DNA of 64,000 nt from Paenibacillus daejeonensis DSM 15491. GTDB lineage: Bacteria > Bacillota > Bacilli > Paenibacillales > Paenibacillaceae. A program made the translations under genes and the position numbers. Shown one piece after another: positions 35,494 through 44,371 of this stretch. Position 1 is the stretch's first letter, and each line of letters opens with the position of its first letter. Location of the stretch: contig NZ_KB899665.1 of the NCBI RefSeq assembly GCF_000378385.1, positions 292,752-356,751 on the forward strand. Reading direction: 5' to 3'. The notes beneath the pieces were generated by a model. It was not told the DNA's origin, ran no database searches, and was given only the letters and a program-made list of their open reading frames with translations.

Positions 35494-37389
35494 GTGCCCC
35501 GAAAAGCTGCAGTCCTTATCATTATGATGCTTATATGTTTTTCTCTAGCGATACCTGGGCTTGCTGAATCGCAAGCATCTGGCGGTCCGCTTCGTCCCAT
35601 ACCAGGAACGACGCCAACAGGCGTGCCTTATGAGGAGTTAGAGGACTTTGTGGATGAATATGCGGGGCGTTATGTGGGACAGAGGACGGTCGGGGCAGCC
35701 GTTGTTATTGTAAAGGATGGCGAGATCATCCTGTCCAAAGGCTACGGTTATACAGATATGGAGCTACAGCAGCCGGTGGATCCACAGCGTACCGTATGGG
35801 AATGGGGATCCATTTCCAAACTTACGGTCTGGACCGCAGTGATGCAGTTGGTGGAACAGGGGAAGCTTGATCTGGATACGGATATCCGATCGTATCTGCC
35901 TGACGGGTTCTTAACCCAGCTAAGCTATGACGAGCCAATTACCATGCTCGATTTGATGAATCATAGTGCAGGCTTCGAAGAGTATATGTTTGATCTTGCT
36001 TATCAGTCACCGGATGACGTCCAATCCCTGGAGGAAGGCCTAAGGCTTGCTGAGCCTGCACAAGTGTACAGACCCGGCGAAAACATCGCCTACTCCAATT
36101 ATTCCACTGCCCTGGCAGCATATATTGTTGAGCAGCTTACGGGATTCGAGTTTCATACTTATGCAGAGAATCATATCTTTTCACAATTGGATATGAAGCA
36201 GACGTCAGCCCACCCTACGCTGTCGGACCGTCCTGAGCTGCTGACACAGAAGGCCAAGGGGTACTATTATCAGGGGAATGCACAATTCGAACCTGGCCCA
36301 TGGAACTATATGTCGATGTATCCGGCAGGTGGCATAAACGGAACTGCCGAAGACCTGGCCAGGTTCGCAATGGCCTTCATGCCGGCTGAGGGGCAGTCTT
36401 CTCCTCTTTTTCATCAAATCACTACCCTAAGCGATATGCTGGCAACCAGTCATTCGAGTGCACCGCAGGTACCTGGAATTGCGCATGGATTTTGGGAATA
36501 TGCAGGGGAGCATGGCGGCTTGGGGCACACCGGCAATACGATGGTTTTTACCAGCAACTTGCTGATTGTACCCGAAGAGGGGCTGGGGATTGTTGTAATG
36601 AGCAACCAGGCGAGCGAGGCAGATATGGTTCATGGTTTGGTCAAAGCACTCGCTGGCAGGGTGAATGTCGCGCCTCCTCAGCTTGAAATGCCGAGTGCAG
36701 CAACCATCGAAGGCAGCTATATCGCCGCCCGCCGGCCGCACCACGGGTTCATGAGCCTCTATCCCTACCTGTCCTTGATGAAAATTGCTGCAGTAGATGA
36801 ACAGACGATCCAGCTTGCTATTGCCGGCGCCATTGGTGAATATGTGCAGACTCATCCCTATGTCTATGAGAAGGTAAGTGGACATTCGGCACTGGATGCT
36901 TGGTCTGTTCTGTACGCTCAGGTTGAGGGGGACAAGGTAATGAAGGTTGCCATTCCGACCTCTGATTATTTGCCTCTGCCAGCTGGAAAATCCATACCAA
37001 TGCTTACGACTTACGCGATAGTGGCTATCATCGTCATATTGTATTTTTTGAGTCTGCCGATTCTGCTTATCGTTCCACCTGTGCGAAGAAAATGGAGATT
37101 TTCCCCGTCCCTTTTCTGGCTTAGCCTTACGGGTATGGGATTAATCCTGAATAACGGCTTCCTCGCGCTGCGGATGCTCAGCAATTATGAGCGGGCGTAT
37201 GCAGAGGTCTATCCACATCTCGTCGTGAACTACATCTTCACGGGGATCGGGTTGGTGCTGAGTGGAATCGTCCTAAGCGGATGGAGAAAACAAACCATGA
37301 CCTTGGTCCAGAAAAGTATCCGACTGGCTACGGCTCTGTTGATGCTTCTTCTTGTTGCTTTGCTTGTCATGTGGCAATTTTATTCGTAG
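35494..37389 (+). CDS. Serine beta-lactamase-fold hydrolase with C-terminal membrane domain
   Basis: 631 residues. A signal peptide (MLICFSLAIPGLAES) is followed by a class C beta-lactamase/PBP-like domain (about 50-400) with SISK at 106-109 (catalytic Ser and Lys), YSN at 200-202 and HGGLGHTGNT as the third box. The last 135 residues contain four hydrophobic helices. It is probably a D-Ala peptidase or esterase tethered outside the cell, not proven beta-lactamase. The start is GTG 35494 after GAGGAGAG. Confidence 0.88.
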   Translation: MPRKAAVLIIMMLICFSLAIPGLAESQASGGPLRPIPGTTPTGVPYEELEDFVDEYAGRYVGQRTVGAAVVIVKDGEIILSKGYGYTDMELQQPVDPQRTVWEWGSISKLTVWTAVMQLVEQGKLDLDTDIRSYLPDGFLTQLSYDEPITMLDLMNHSAGFEEYMFDLAYQSPDDVQSLEEGLRLAEPAQVYRPGENIAYSNYSTALAAYIVEQLTGFEFHTYAENHIFSQLDMKQTSAHPTLSDRPELLTQKAKGYYYQGNAQFEPGPWNYMSMYPAGGINGTAEDLARFAMAFMPAEGQSSPLFHQITTLSDMLATSHSSAPQVPGIAHGFWEYAGEHGGLGHTGNTMVFTSNLLIVPEEGLGIVVMSNQASEADMVHGLVKALAGRVNVAPPQLEMPSAATIEGSYIAARRPHHGFMSLYPYLSLMKIAAVDEQTIQLAIAGAIGEYVQTHPYVYEKVSGHSALDAWSVLYAQVEGDKVMKVAIPTSDYLPLPAGKSIPMLTTYAIVAIIVILYFLSLPILLIVPPVRRKWRFSPSLFWLSLTGMGLILNNGFLALRMLSNYERAYAEVYPHLVVNYIFTGIGLVLSGIVLSGWRKQTMTLVQKSIRLATALLMLLLVALLVMWQFYS

Positions 37390-37438
37390 AATGCAGGCTA
37401 ATTTTCATCAACGATCTTCTCCCTCTCTTAGCTTCGTA

Positions 37439-37447
37439 TGGTATAAT
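37439..37447 (+). promoter_or_regulatory. Extended -10 promoter
   Basis: TGGTATAATTA: TG one base before a perfect TATAAT at 37442-37447. No -35 box is seen, which is usual with extended -10 elements. It would drive the YolD-like gene 26 bases on. Confidence 0.6.
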
Positions 37448-37472
37448 TATGGGATAAGGAGAGGGTAACGTG

Positions 37473-37736
37473 ATGTTTCAAAAGCCAAAAAAAGGATACA
37501 AAGCAAAACGGCCCACGAGGGACGAGTATCAATTGGAGGAATTAGGTGACCGCTTGGTGGAAGCCAAGGAAGAAGAGTCGGAGCTGTTGCTTGAGGTGTG
37601 GGGCGAAGAGCAAGAGGTACGCGGCAGAATTGTCGCATTGGATTCCCGGACCCGCAAAGTCCATGTCGCGGAGAGCCATGGGGAATTGAGAAAAATCCCC
37701 TTTCTGGATATTATGAATGTCAACCGTCCCAGGTAA
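37473..37736 (+). CDS. YolD-like protein
   Basis: 87 residues. The pattern RPTRDEYQLEELGDRLVEAKEEE, then a beta-rich half with VRGRIVALDSRTRKVHVAESHGELRKIPFLDI, fits the YolD-like family, often found near DNA polymerase Y-family genes. No such gene is next to it here. GGAGAGGG precedes; GTG at 37470 is an equally possible start. Confidence 0.75.
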   Translation: MFQKPKKGYKAKRPTRDEYQLEELGDRLVEAKEEESELLLEVWGEEQEVRGRIVALDSRTRKVHVAESHGELRKIPFLDIMNVNRPR

Positions 37737-37819
37737 ACTCCCACACGAGCGCCGCGAGGCATTTATTCGCATGTAATGTTCTTGTGCGTCCTGTGATCCA
37801 TGAGAAGGACACTTTGAAA

Positions 37820-37850
37820 AAGTGGCCCTCTTGTGGGTCATTTGTATTTT
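37820..37850 (+). terminator. Weak terminator
   Basis: AAGTGGCCC and GGGTCATTT pair with three G-U or similar weak pairs around TCTTGT, followed by GTATTTT. It lies 83 bases after the YolD-like gene. The rest of 37851-37960 shows nothing. Confidence 0.4.
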
Positions 37851-37960
37851 GGATGCAGATTCAGGCCCCCACAGTCGTTAGAGTCTCACCCCCGCCAAAA
37901 ATGCCCCCATCCCATCGCCATTCCTAGCCAAGGTGCTGTTGCGGCTAGCAGCTTATCACC

Positions 37961-38164
37961 TCAAACCGGCCATGCTCCTGCGAAAGCAAAAATCAAAAAA
38001 ATAATAAGGACAAAGACGCTGCCAATTCTACTCATCGTCATGTAGGCTTCACTGGGTTCAGATTGGCCTTTGACCATCCACCCATAACGCAAATACCAGC
38101 CGATCGCCGGATTAATAATATTCACAATCGTAAGACCCACAAACAGTAACATGAAGAAAATCAT
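37961..38164 (-). CDS. Small two-helix membrane protein (DUF6199-like)
   Basis: 67 residues with two hydrophobic helices (about 1-24 and 45-65) and a short polar loop GWMVKGQSEPSEAY between. NPAIGWYLRYGW resembles the DUF6199 group of small Bacillus membrane proteins. AAGGAG lies 9 bases before the ATG on the minus strand. Single-gene unit; function unknown. Confidence 0.65.
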   Translation of the reverse strand: MIFFMLLFVGLTIVNIINPAIGWYLRYGWMVKGQSEPSEAYMTMSRIGSVFVLIIFLIFAFAGAWPV

Positions 38165-38342
38165 CCGCCTCAGCTCCTTTTTAGGTAATACGTGGGAGAG
38201 GCGCTAAATGTTTCGGCGTTGGAGCCTAAATGGCGCAAGATGCAATAAAGCAGTTTTTTTTACGACAATTGGCCCATTCGACCACAAAAGTACGGTTTCA
38301 TACTATACTTATGGGAGTAGATTCCAGAAGGGGGACGGCCAG

Positions 38343-39383
38343 ATGGACACGGAGCTCAAGTACCTATTTGCACCCTACGAGTTGAAGGGCCATCACATCA
38401 AAAACCGCATCGTCATGGCGCCGATGGAGCTGTTGATTAAGAAGACAAGGGATGGATTCGTGAATGAGGATCACTTGAATCATTACGGAGAGCGAGCGAG
38501 AAGCGGGATTGGCCTGGTCATTATCGAAGCAACCAGCGTCGATCCGCGCAGCATGAATGTCGTGTCCCAGCTCGGTGCCTGGTCGGATGAGCACATCCCG
38601 GGGTTAAGACGACTTGCCGCAGCGTGCCAACGGTATGGCGCCAAGGTGCTGCTGCAGCTGCAGCACCTGGGTGTCCGCATGAAGCAGGATCCGATCGGCC
38701 CATCCGCGTATCAGGACAAGTCGGTGACAGCGCGAGAGATGAAGCTAGACGAACTGAAGGCGCTGCAAGAGGCATATGTGTCGGCTATCCGGCGTGCAGA
38801 ATTAGCTGGCTTCGATGGGGTTGAGCTTCATGGGGCGCACGGCTATATGCTGAATCAGTTTTCTTCGCCGAATGTGAATCAGCGAACCGATCGCTACGGC
38901 GGGACGTTAGACAACCGACTGCGTTTTGTCCAGGAGGTCATGGAGCAGGCGCAACCGCTGGTGAATGAACGCTTTATCTTCGGTTACCGCATGGGCTGCA
39001 ATCAGCCTACCCTTGAAGATGGCGTTGCGATGGCCGTAAGGCTGGAGCAGATGGGGATAGATGTGATCCATGTGTCTTCTTGCGGCTACTCTGGTTCGCG
39101 GCCAGAGCTGCCTACGGATTTTCCCTACAATTGGGTCATCTATGGCGGCAGCCGGATCCGGGAGAAGGTAACGGTCCCGGTCATTGTGGTGTATGAGATC
39201 CGGACACCGGAGCGTGCGGACGATATTGTGAAGCAAGGCTATGGAGATTTTGCGGCTATTGGTCGGGAGCTGATTGTGGATGCGGAATGGGCGAGAAAAG
39301 CAGCCGATGGCGATGAGATCCGCTACTGCATTCGCTGCCAGCCCTGCGTCATCTTTAATGGAGAGAACTGTGTGATGCTTTAA
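38343..39383 (+). CDS. NADH:flavin oxidoreductase (old yellow enzyme family)
   Basis: 346-residue FMN enzyme with a TIM-barrel: LFAPYELKGHHIKNRIVMAPM start, GVELHGAHGYMLNQFSSPNVNQRTDRYGG, and IGRELIVDAEWARKA near the end, all family signatures. It ends with CIRCQPCVIFNGENCVML: a cluster of four Cys, like the 4Fe-4S motif of 2,4-dienoyl-CoA reductase-type members, but the usual extra FAD/NAD domains (about 300 residues) are absent. The start at 38343 follows AGAAGGGGG. The substrate is unknown. Confidence 0.88.
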   Translation: MDTELKYLFAPYELKGHHIKNRIVMAPMELLIKKTRDGFVNEDHLNHYGERARSGIGLVIIEATSVDPRSMNVVSQLGAWSDEHIPGLRRLAAACQRYGAKVLLQLQHLGVRMKQDPIGPSAYQDKSVTAREMKLDELKALQEAYVSAIRRAELAGFDGVELHGAHGYMLNQFSSPNVNQRTDRYGGTLDNRLRFVQEVMEQAQPLVNERFIFGYRMGCNQPTLEDGVAMAVRLEQMGIDVIHVSSCGYSGSRPELPTDFPYNWVIYGGSRIREKVTVPVIVVYEIRTPERADDIVKQGYGDFAAIGRELIVDAEWARKAADGDEIRYCIRCQPCVIFNGENCVML

Positions 39384-39478
39384 CAAGCCGTAGCATTTCT
39401 ACCCCCACTTGCCTACATTTACCGAGTGGCAGCCCGCAATCGAGGTGCTACAATGGTTGAAATGGGAGGCGCGAGTTA

Positions 39479-40330
39479 ATGTTTTACGAACCAATGCTGC
39501 TAGAGACTAGCGAGGTAGCTTTTGATGATGAACGCTATGTATTTGAACCCAAGATTGACGGACACCGCCTGGAATTATCAATGATTAATGGCAAGGTTAA
39601 TTTGTATACCCGATTTCGAACGAACGTCACGGAGCGTTATCCGGAGCTGCATCACGTACCTGTGGATAGCCCGCATGTGGTGCTGGATGGGGAGGTGGCT
39701 TACCTTAATCCAGATACCGGGGACTTTGAACTGGAATCTGTGATGCAGCGGTTTCGGCTCACCAAACCAGCTAAGATTCGGGATGGCATGAAGCGGCTGC
39801 CGTTGCGTTATTTTGTGTTTGATATTCTGAGCTACGACGGGGAGGACATTCGTCACTGGCCGCTTCACGAGCGCAAAGCACTGCTGAACGACGTGTTGAC
39901 GGAGAACGCAACGTACAGCCGGGTGATGTCTGTTGAACGAACAGGAAAGGCGTTATTTGATGTCGTGAAGCAACGGAGACTGGAAGGGATTGTGTGCAAA
40001 CGCAAGGACAGCCCGTATCTGGGACGCCGGTCTACCAACTGGCTTAAGGTCATCAACTATCAGTACGCCAATGTAACGATTGTTGGCTACCGCAAATCAC
40101 AATTTGGCTGGCTGGTCCACTTTAATGGCAAACCCGTTGGGGTGGTTGAGCATGGGGTGCCACCGCATCAGAGAGCCAAGTTCTACGAAGCCGCCAAGAA
40201 AATAGTTACGTCTGAGGATCGCAATTATACGTATCTTGAGCCTGTGCTGCAGGCACGAATCCGCTACCTGAATGTTTACAAATCCGGTATGCTGCGTTCG
40301 CCGGAGTTTGTCCGATTTGTGGTGGACTGA
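39479..40330 (+). CDS. ATP-dependent DNA ligase (stand-alone)
   Basis: 283 residues. The adenylation motif EPKIDGHRLE (Lys about 24) is motif I; VVLDGEV, YFVFDIL, LEGIVCKRK and NWLKVINYQY are the following ligase motifs, and an OB-fold domain closes the protein. Such ATP ligases serve NHEJ. It is separate from the polymerase at 9363 and Ku at 10296, and could provide the missing ligase activity. GGGAGGCG is the ribosome site. Confidence 0.9.
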   Translation: MFYEPMLLETSEVAFDDERYVFEPKIDGHRLELSMINGKVNLYTRFRTNVTERYPELHHVPVDSPHVVLDGEVAYLNPDTGDFELESVMQRFRLTKPAKIRDGMKRLPLRYFVFDILSYDGEDIRHWPLHERKALLNDVLTENATYSRVMSVERTGKALFDVVKQRRLEGIVCKRKDSPYLGRRSTNWLKVINYQYANVTIVGYRKSQFGWLVHFNGKPVGVVEHGVPPHQRAKFYEAAKKIVTSEDRNYTYLEPVLQARIRYLNVYKSGMLRSPEFVRFVVD

Positions 40331-40340
40331 GCATAAGCTT

Positions 40341-40371
40341 CTAAGGAGGACTCCACGCGAGTCCTTTTTTC
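40341..40371 (+). terminator. Terminator after the ligase gene
   Basis: GAGGACTC and GAGTCCTT arms around CACGC, followed by a T-run. Confidence 0.75.
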
Positions 40372-40394
40372 TCTGGGCTGCCCATAATATTCGG

Positions 40395-40730
40395 CTACTT
40401 CCTCTTCCCTTCGGGCTGCTTGATCAAGGCATAGGCGATATGACCGATCATGCTGATGAACAAGCCGGTGCCGACAATAATGTAGACCATCATGAAGCCT
40501 TTACCCAATCCTGTCTGGGGGACGAAGGTCGGGTGGCCGACCGTGCTGAGGGTAGTCACACATACATAGAGGGCATCAATAGGCGCCAGACCTTCCTGCG
40601 TCGTGAAGAAAATCGTACCGGAGATGAGCATCAGCAGCACAAGCACGAAGATGGCTTGAAAATTCTTCATCTTGAAGGCGCGCCACATTCCGCTCAGGAG
40701 ACGTTTTACAGTTAATGCAAAGGAAATCAT
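40395..40730 (-). CDS. Two-transmembrane ion channel with altered filter
   Basis: 111 residues. Two helices (about 22-42 and 77-97) flank a pore loop, DALYVCVTTLSTVGHPTF, in the layout of two-TM potassium channels (Ion_trans_2). The filter reads T-V-G-H-P (63-67) where potassium channels have T-V-G-Y-G, so selectivity is uncertain. No regulatory domain is present. No clear ribosome site, but GGAGG lies upstream of the ATG on the minus strand. Confidence 0.75.
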   Translation of the reverse strand: MISFALTVKRLLSGMWRAFKMKNFQAIFVLVLLMLISGTIFFTTQEGLAPIDALYVCVTTLSTVGHPTFVPQTGLGKGFMMVYIIVGTGLFISMIGHIAYALIKQPEGKRK

Positions 40731-40857
40731 GGTTGTCCTGCCTCCTCTGGCTTAGGATATACCGCTACTATAAAAGTCATGCGAGATATTCCTAGGCTAG
40801 CTAATTCTTCATCTACTGTACAACTGACCACGTGAATAATCAACGCAATCATGAAAC

Positions 40858-40894
40858 AGCAACAGACGGAACCGGGGTGGCTCCGTCTGTTGCT
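40858..40894 (-). terminator. Terminator of the minus-strand importer operon
   Basis: AGCAACAGACGGA (40858-40870) pairs perfectly, 13 of 13, with TCCGTCTGTTGCT (40882-40894). On the minus strand GTTTCATG follows, so the T-run is weak, but the stem is very stable. Confidence 0.75.
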
Positions 40895-40909
40895 CGCATC
40901 GGGGAATTA

Positions 40910-42052
40910 TTATTGCGCCTGGGCCTGCAGGTCCTGCGACTCGGTCAGAATCGGGTTGCGCTTAACTTTGACCTCCTGGAAGGTAATCTTATTAGAAATA
41001 ATATACTCCGGCGTCTTGCGATGGGCGTGCGATTCCTTGAAGGCTTCACTGCGCGTCCAGTTTTGAAAATCCTCCTTGGTTCTCCAACGCGTCACCACAG
41101 ACACTTCATCATGATCCTTGAGATTTTGCGTCAGCAGCACCTCCAGGCCCAAGAATCCCTCCATGGCTTCCACTTTACCAATGCGGTCAAAACGTTCGAT
41201 CAGCTTGTCGCCGTCCCCTTTGGTAATCTGCGAGATGTTCGTTACAATAATCATCGTTGACTCCTCCTCTATAGGTTGAACTACCGGTATAATGACCGGG
41301 TATTGCTCTTCAAAGCTGACCCTGGCTTCAATCTCATAGACTTCTCTGAGAAAATCAGCCTGGATAACCTCCTTGGGCGCTCCTGAGGCGGCAACTTCGC
41401 CGTCCTTCATGGCTATCAGATGGTCACAGAAAGCTGCAGCATGTTGCAAGTCGTGGAGCACCATCACAATCGTTATGCCGGCTTCCCGATTGAGGCGGGT
41501 CAGGGTGCGCATCACTTCCAACTGGTGAGCGATGTCCATATAGGTTGTCGGCTCATCCAGCAGCAAGATGCCGGTTTTTTGAGCAAGCGCCATGGCGATA
41601 CGCGCCTTCTGTTGTTCGCCGCCCGAGAGGGTGTGGAACATCCGCTCCTCGTGCCGACGGATACTCATGACACGCATCGCCCAGTCGATGATCTGCTCGT
41701 CTTCGTCGCTAAGACGTTGGCGCAAGCCCCGCAGATGCGGTGAACGGCCATAGGCGACGAGTTCGCGGACTGTCAGCTCGGGCAAGCGGTCTTTGGCTTG
41801 CGGCAGCATCGTCAGTGTGCGAGCGTACTGCGAGCGGTTGTATTCCGAGACGGCTTTGCCGTCGACGACAATTTGGCCGCTCTCTGGAGCGATGAGAGTA
41901 GTGATAAGCTTCAGTAGTGTCGATTTGCCCGAACCGTTGGGGCCGATAATGGCAGTTATTTGACCTGTAGGGATCTCGAGCGAGAGCTCGTGCAGCCGGA
42001 AGCGGCCGGCTTCATAGACTAGCGTGTCTGTCTGGATCGCATTCATCGCCAT
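40910..42052 (-). CDS. Iron/heme importer ATPase fused in frame to an IsdG/HmoA-type monooxygenase
   Basis: 380 residues. Residues 1-262 are a FecE/BtuD-like ATPase: Walker [10 protein letters not shown], signature [14 protein letters not shown], Walker [13 protein letters not shown]. Residues 267-380 are an antibiotic-monooxygenase-fold domain with TNISQI (Asn), [14 protein letters not shown] (Trp and His) as in heme-degrading IsdG/HmoA. Before Met at 41252-41254 (complement) the code reads GAGGAGGAG with proper spacing, so the second domain may also be made as a separate 114-aa protein. It would couple heme import to heme cleavage and iron release. Confidence 0.85.
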   Translation of the reverse strand: MAMNAIQTDTLVYEAGRFRLHELSLEIPTGQITAIIGPNGSGKSTLLKLITTLIAPESGQIVVDGKAVSEYNRSQYARTLTMLPQAKDRLPELTVRELVAYGRSPHLRGLRQRLSDEDEQIIDWAMRVMSIRRHEERMFHTLSGGEQQKARIAMALAQKTGILLLDEPTTYMDIAHQLEVMRTLTRLNREAGITIVMVLHDLQHAAAFCDHLIAMKDGEVAASGAPKEVIQADFLREVYEIEARVSFEEQYPVIIPVVQPIEEESTMIIVTNISQITKGDGDKLIERFDRIGKVEAMEGFLGLEVLLTQNLKDHDEVSVVTRWRTKEDFQNWTRSEAFKESHAHRKTPEYIISNKITFQEVKVKRNPILTESQDLQAQAQ

Positions 42053-43035
42053 TGACTCCTTTTTCTTAGCAAAATGAGGAAGAACGGTCCGCCAATCACA
42101 GCAAGCAGGATGCCGACCGGCAGTTCAACCGGATCGAACCAAGTGCGGGCGGTCGTATCCGCGAGGACGACTAATGCTGCACCGCCAATCATGGAGAGCG
42201 GCATTAGATAGCGATAATCATCGCCAAGCAATAGTCTGATGGCATGCGGGACAACCAGACCGACGAAGCCGACCAGGCCGGCCACACTGACCGCAGCTCC
42301 AGCCAATAAGGACGAGAGCAGGATGAGCAGCAGGCGCTGGCGTTCCACCTTTTGCCCCAGTAGCTGAGCCGAATCGTCCCCGAGTAGCAACAGATTGGCA
42401 GGCTTGATCGCTAACAGTGCCAAGAGGAGTCCGACAATCGCATAGGGAGCCATAAAGGATAAATGATGCCAGCTGCGACCATTGAGTCCGCCAGACAGCC
42501 AGGGCAGCACAGCTTGCACACGGTCGCTGTAGAGAACCATAATTCCGTTCATGACCGCGCCCAGCATGGCGTTCACGGCAACACCGGCCAGCACGATGCG
42601 TACCGGAGCACTGCCTTTATCCCAAGCAAACGCATAGACAACAAGCGATGCGCCAAAGGCACCCAGAAAAGCCGCGGCAGGCAGCAAATAGCTGAACTGA
42701 GGCAGAACCACCATTGTGATAACGGCAGCCAGACCACCACCCGCGGAAACCCCGATAATTCCGGGATCAGCCAGTGGGTTACGCATGACGCCCTGCAGGA
42801 TGGCTCCCGCAGCCGCCAGAGATGCACCAACCAGCAGACCGATTAGAATGCGGGGCAGCCTCAGATCGAACACGATCGTCGAGTAGTTGGAATGACCGGT
42901 CAATGCCGGCCAGATTTCCTGAAGTGGGACAGATACAGATCCATACATCAAACCATAGAGCATGCTGAGGACCAGCAGGAGAGGGCAGCCCGCGAGCAGC
43001 CAACGTCTGCGGCGAGTGCGTTGAAGTTTATCCAT
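42043..43035 (-). CDS. FecCD/BtuC-type permease
   Basis: 330 residues with about nine to ten helices. [43 protein letters not shown] is the family signature, and [18 protein letters not shown] fits the ATPase-contact region. It forms the channel for heme or ferric siderophore. It overlaps the ATPase gene by 10 bases and follows the binding-protein gene by 10 bases. AAGGAG precedes the ATG on the minus strand. Confidence 0.92.
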   Translation of the reverse strand: MDKLQRTRRRRWLLAGCPLLLVLSMLYGLMYGSVSVPLQEIWPALTGHSNYSTIVFDLRLPRILIGLLVGASLAAAGAILQGVMRNPLADPGIIGVSAGGGLAAVITMVVLPQFSYLLPAAAFLGAFGASLVVYAFAWDKGSAPVRIVLAGVAVNAMLGAVMNGIMVLYSDRVQAVLPWLSGGLNGRSWHHLSFMAPYAIVGLLLALLAIKPANLLLLGDDSAQLLGQKVERQRLLLILLSSLLAGAAVSVAGLVGFVGLVVPHAIRLLLGDDYRYLMPLSMIGGAALVVLADTTARTWFDPVELPVGILLAVIGGPFFLILLRKRSQWR

Positions 43036-43045
43036 GATGCTCCTT

Positions 43046-43999
43046 TCAAGGCGTGGCCAATCCCAGCTTGTCGTGCATAAGTGCCAATGCGTCTAAGATG
43101 CGAGTGCCTGGATTCGTACCGAACAGGTCGGGAGGCAACACTTCAATCCTGTCATCTGTAACCGCATCGATCTTGTTCCAGGCCGGGTTGGTCTGCATCT
43201 CGCGTACGAAGCTATCGCGAACCTCGTCCGGCTTGCCGTGGGTCAAGATGAAGATGCGTTCAGGATTGGCCTCTACGATCCGTTCGCTGCTCAGTTGAGC
43301 GTATTGCGGATAGCTCTGGAGACGGGGATAATCCGATGCGATGTTGATTCCGCCCGCAACACTCAAGATATCCCCGCTCAGCGAGTTGGGCAGCGCCGCC
43401 ATGAAGGTGCCGGGTGCGCCGTAGACGAGCAGGACTCTTGGCTGATGATTAGCTGAACGCTGCTGGTATGTGTCCACAGCTTCATTGATCTTCTTGACCC
43501 ATACTTCTGCCTGTTGGTCGCGGTCAATCAATTCACCCAGCAACGTGATTTGCTGCTGAATATCTGCAATGGAGTTGGCACTGGAGAGCAGCATCTGGGA
43601 GCCCAGGCTTTCGATGGTGGGGATATCCTTCGTATTCATAGGGTGGTTGCCAAGGACAACATCCGGCTTCAGTAGACTTATACGCTCCAGATCCACCTCG
43701 TGCGTGCTGCCGACCTGGGAGACATCGAGGGCGGCAGGGTTGCTCGGCACGATATCTGAGGTCGGCCTGCCCACTAACGTACCTCCCAGAGCGTAGATAA
43801 TATCGGTTTCGCCATTGCCCAAGGCAACAATATGCTGGGGCGGCGTGTCGAATACAAGCTGGCGCTGTGCAAAATCGGTAACGATAATTGCATCGGGAGA
43901 ATTCGGATTCACCTGTTCGGGTCCGGCGCCGGCACTGCAACCTGAGACTGCGATGCCGAGCAGTAAGATAGGGACGGAGAGCCATTCAGGCTTCTTCAC
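43046..43999 (-). CDS. Iron/heme-type substrate-binding lipoprotein
   Basis: 317 residues. A hydrophobic N-terminus ending in VSGC is a lipobox. The rest is the FepB/BtuF/IsdE-type two-lobe binding protein: PQHIVALGNGETDIIYALGG, LKPDVVLGNHP, FMAALPNSLSGDIL. First gene of the minus-strand operon, behind Fur-box-like sequences. AAGGAGG precedes the ATG. Ligand (heme or siderophore) cannot be decided; the attached monooxygenase favours heme. Confidence 0.88.
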   Translation of the reverse strand: MKKPEWLSVPILLLGIAVSGCSAGAGPEQVNPNSPDAIIVTDFAQRQLVFDTPPQHIVALGNGETDIIYALGGTLVGRPTSDIVPSNPAALDVSQVGSTHEVDLERISLLKPDVVLGNHPMNTKDIPTIESLGSQMLLSSANSIADIQQQITLLGELIDRDQQAEVWVKKINEAVDTYQQRSANHQPRVLLVYGAPGTFMAALPNSLSGDILSVAGGINIASDYPRLQSYPQYAQLSSERIVEANPERIFILTHGKPDEVRDSFVREMQTNPAWNKIDAVTDDRIEVLPPDLFGTNPGTRILDALALMHDKLGLATP

Positions 44000-44029
44000 A
44001 GTTGAACCTCCTTACAATTCATATGTAAC

Positions 44030-44071
44030 TGATACTGAGAATCAATTTCAACAACATGATAATCCTTCTCA
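44030..44071 (-). promoter_or_regulatory. Fur-box-like sites upstream of the minus-strand importer
   Basis: TGATACT-G-AGAATCA (44030-44044) matches 11 of 14 positions of the 7-1-7 Fur box TGATAAT-N-ATTATCA, and TGATAAT-C-CTTCTCA (44057-44071) matches 12 of 14. Iron-loaded Fur would repress the operon. Bases 44072-44312 show no clear gene. Confidence 0.65.
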
Positions 44072-44312
44072 TTTAAGAAGTCAACAAAAATATTTGGAAA
44101 TGAATGGTCGGATGAGTAGGGGAGGATCTCGCCTTGATTAAGGTCAGTTGGATAAACAGCCCGGCTGATTTTCGTTAAATTAACGCTCTAATGTAAGGAA
44201 AAAGCCAATGCAAAAACGAGTTGACGGGATGGGAACTCATGAAGTACTATGTTGGGGAACTGGTAAGGAGAGGGAGGAACGGGCAAAGGCCCTTTCTTTT
44301 TTTAGTCCTTAT

Positions 44313-44356
44313 TGAGAATGATAATCAACAATAATCATTTGATTATCACTATCAAT
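44313..44356 (+). promoter_or_regulatory. Fur-box region of the NEAT genes
   Basis: TGAGAAT-G-ATAATCA (44313-44327) matches 12 of 14 positions of the 7-1-7 box, and overlapping GATAATCA, ATAATCATTTGATTATCA follow up to 44347. The dense array lies about 30 bases before the first NEAT gene and predicts iron repression. Confidence 0.78.
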
Positions 44357-44371
44357 ATTTGGAGGTGAACA

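Noticed and set aside
44208-44315. 35-codon mini-frame in the gap between the two iron operons
   Set aside because: AAGGA precedes an ATG but the frame runs into the T-run and Fur boxes and has no recognisable sequence.
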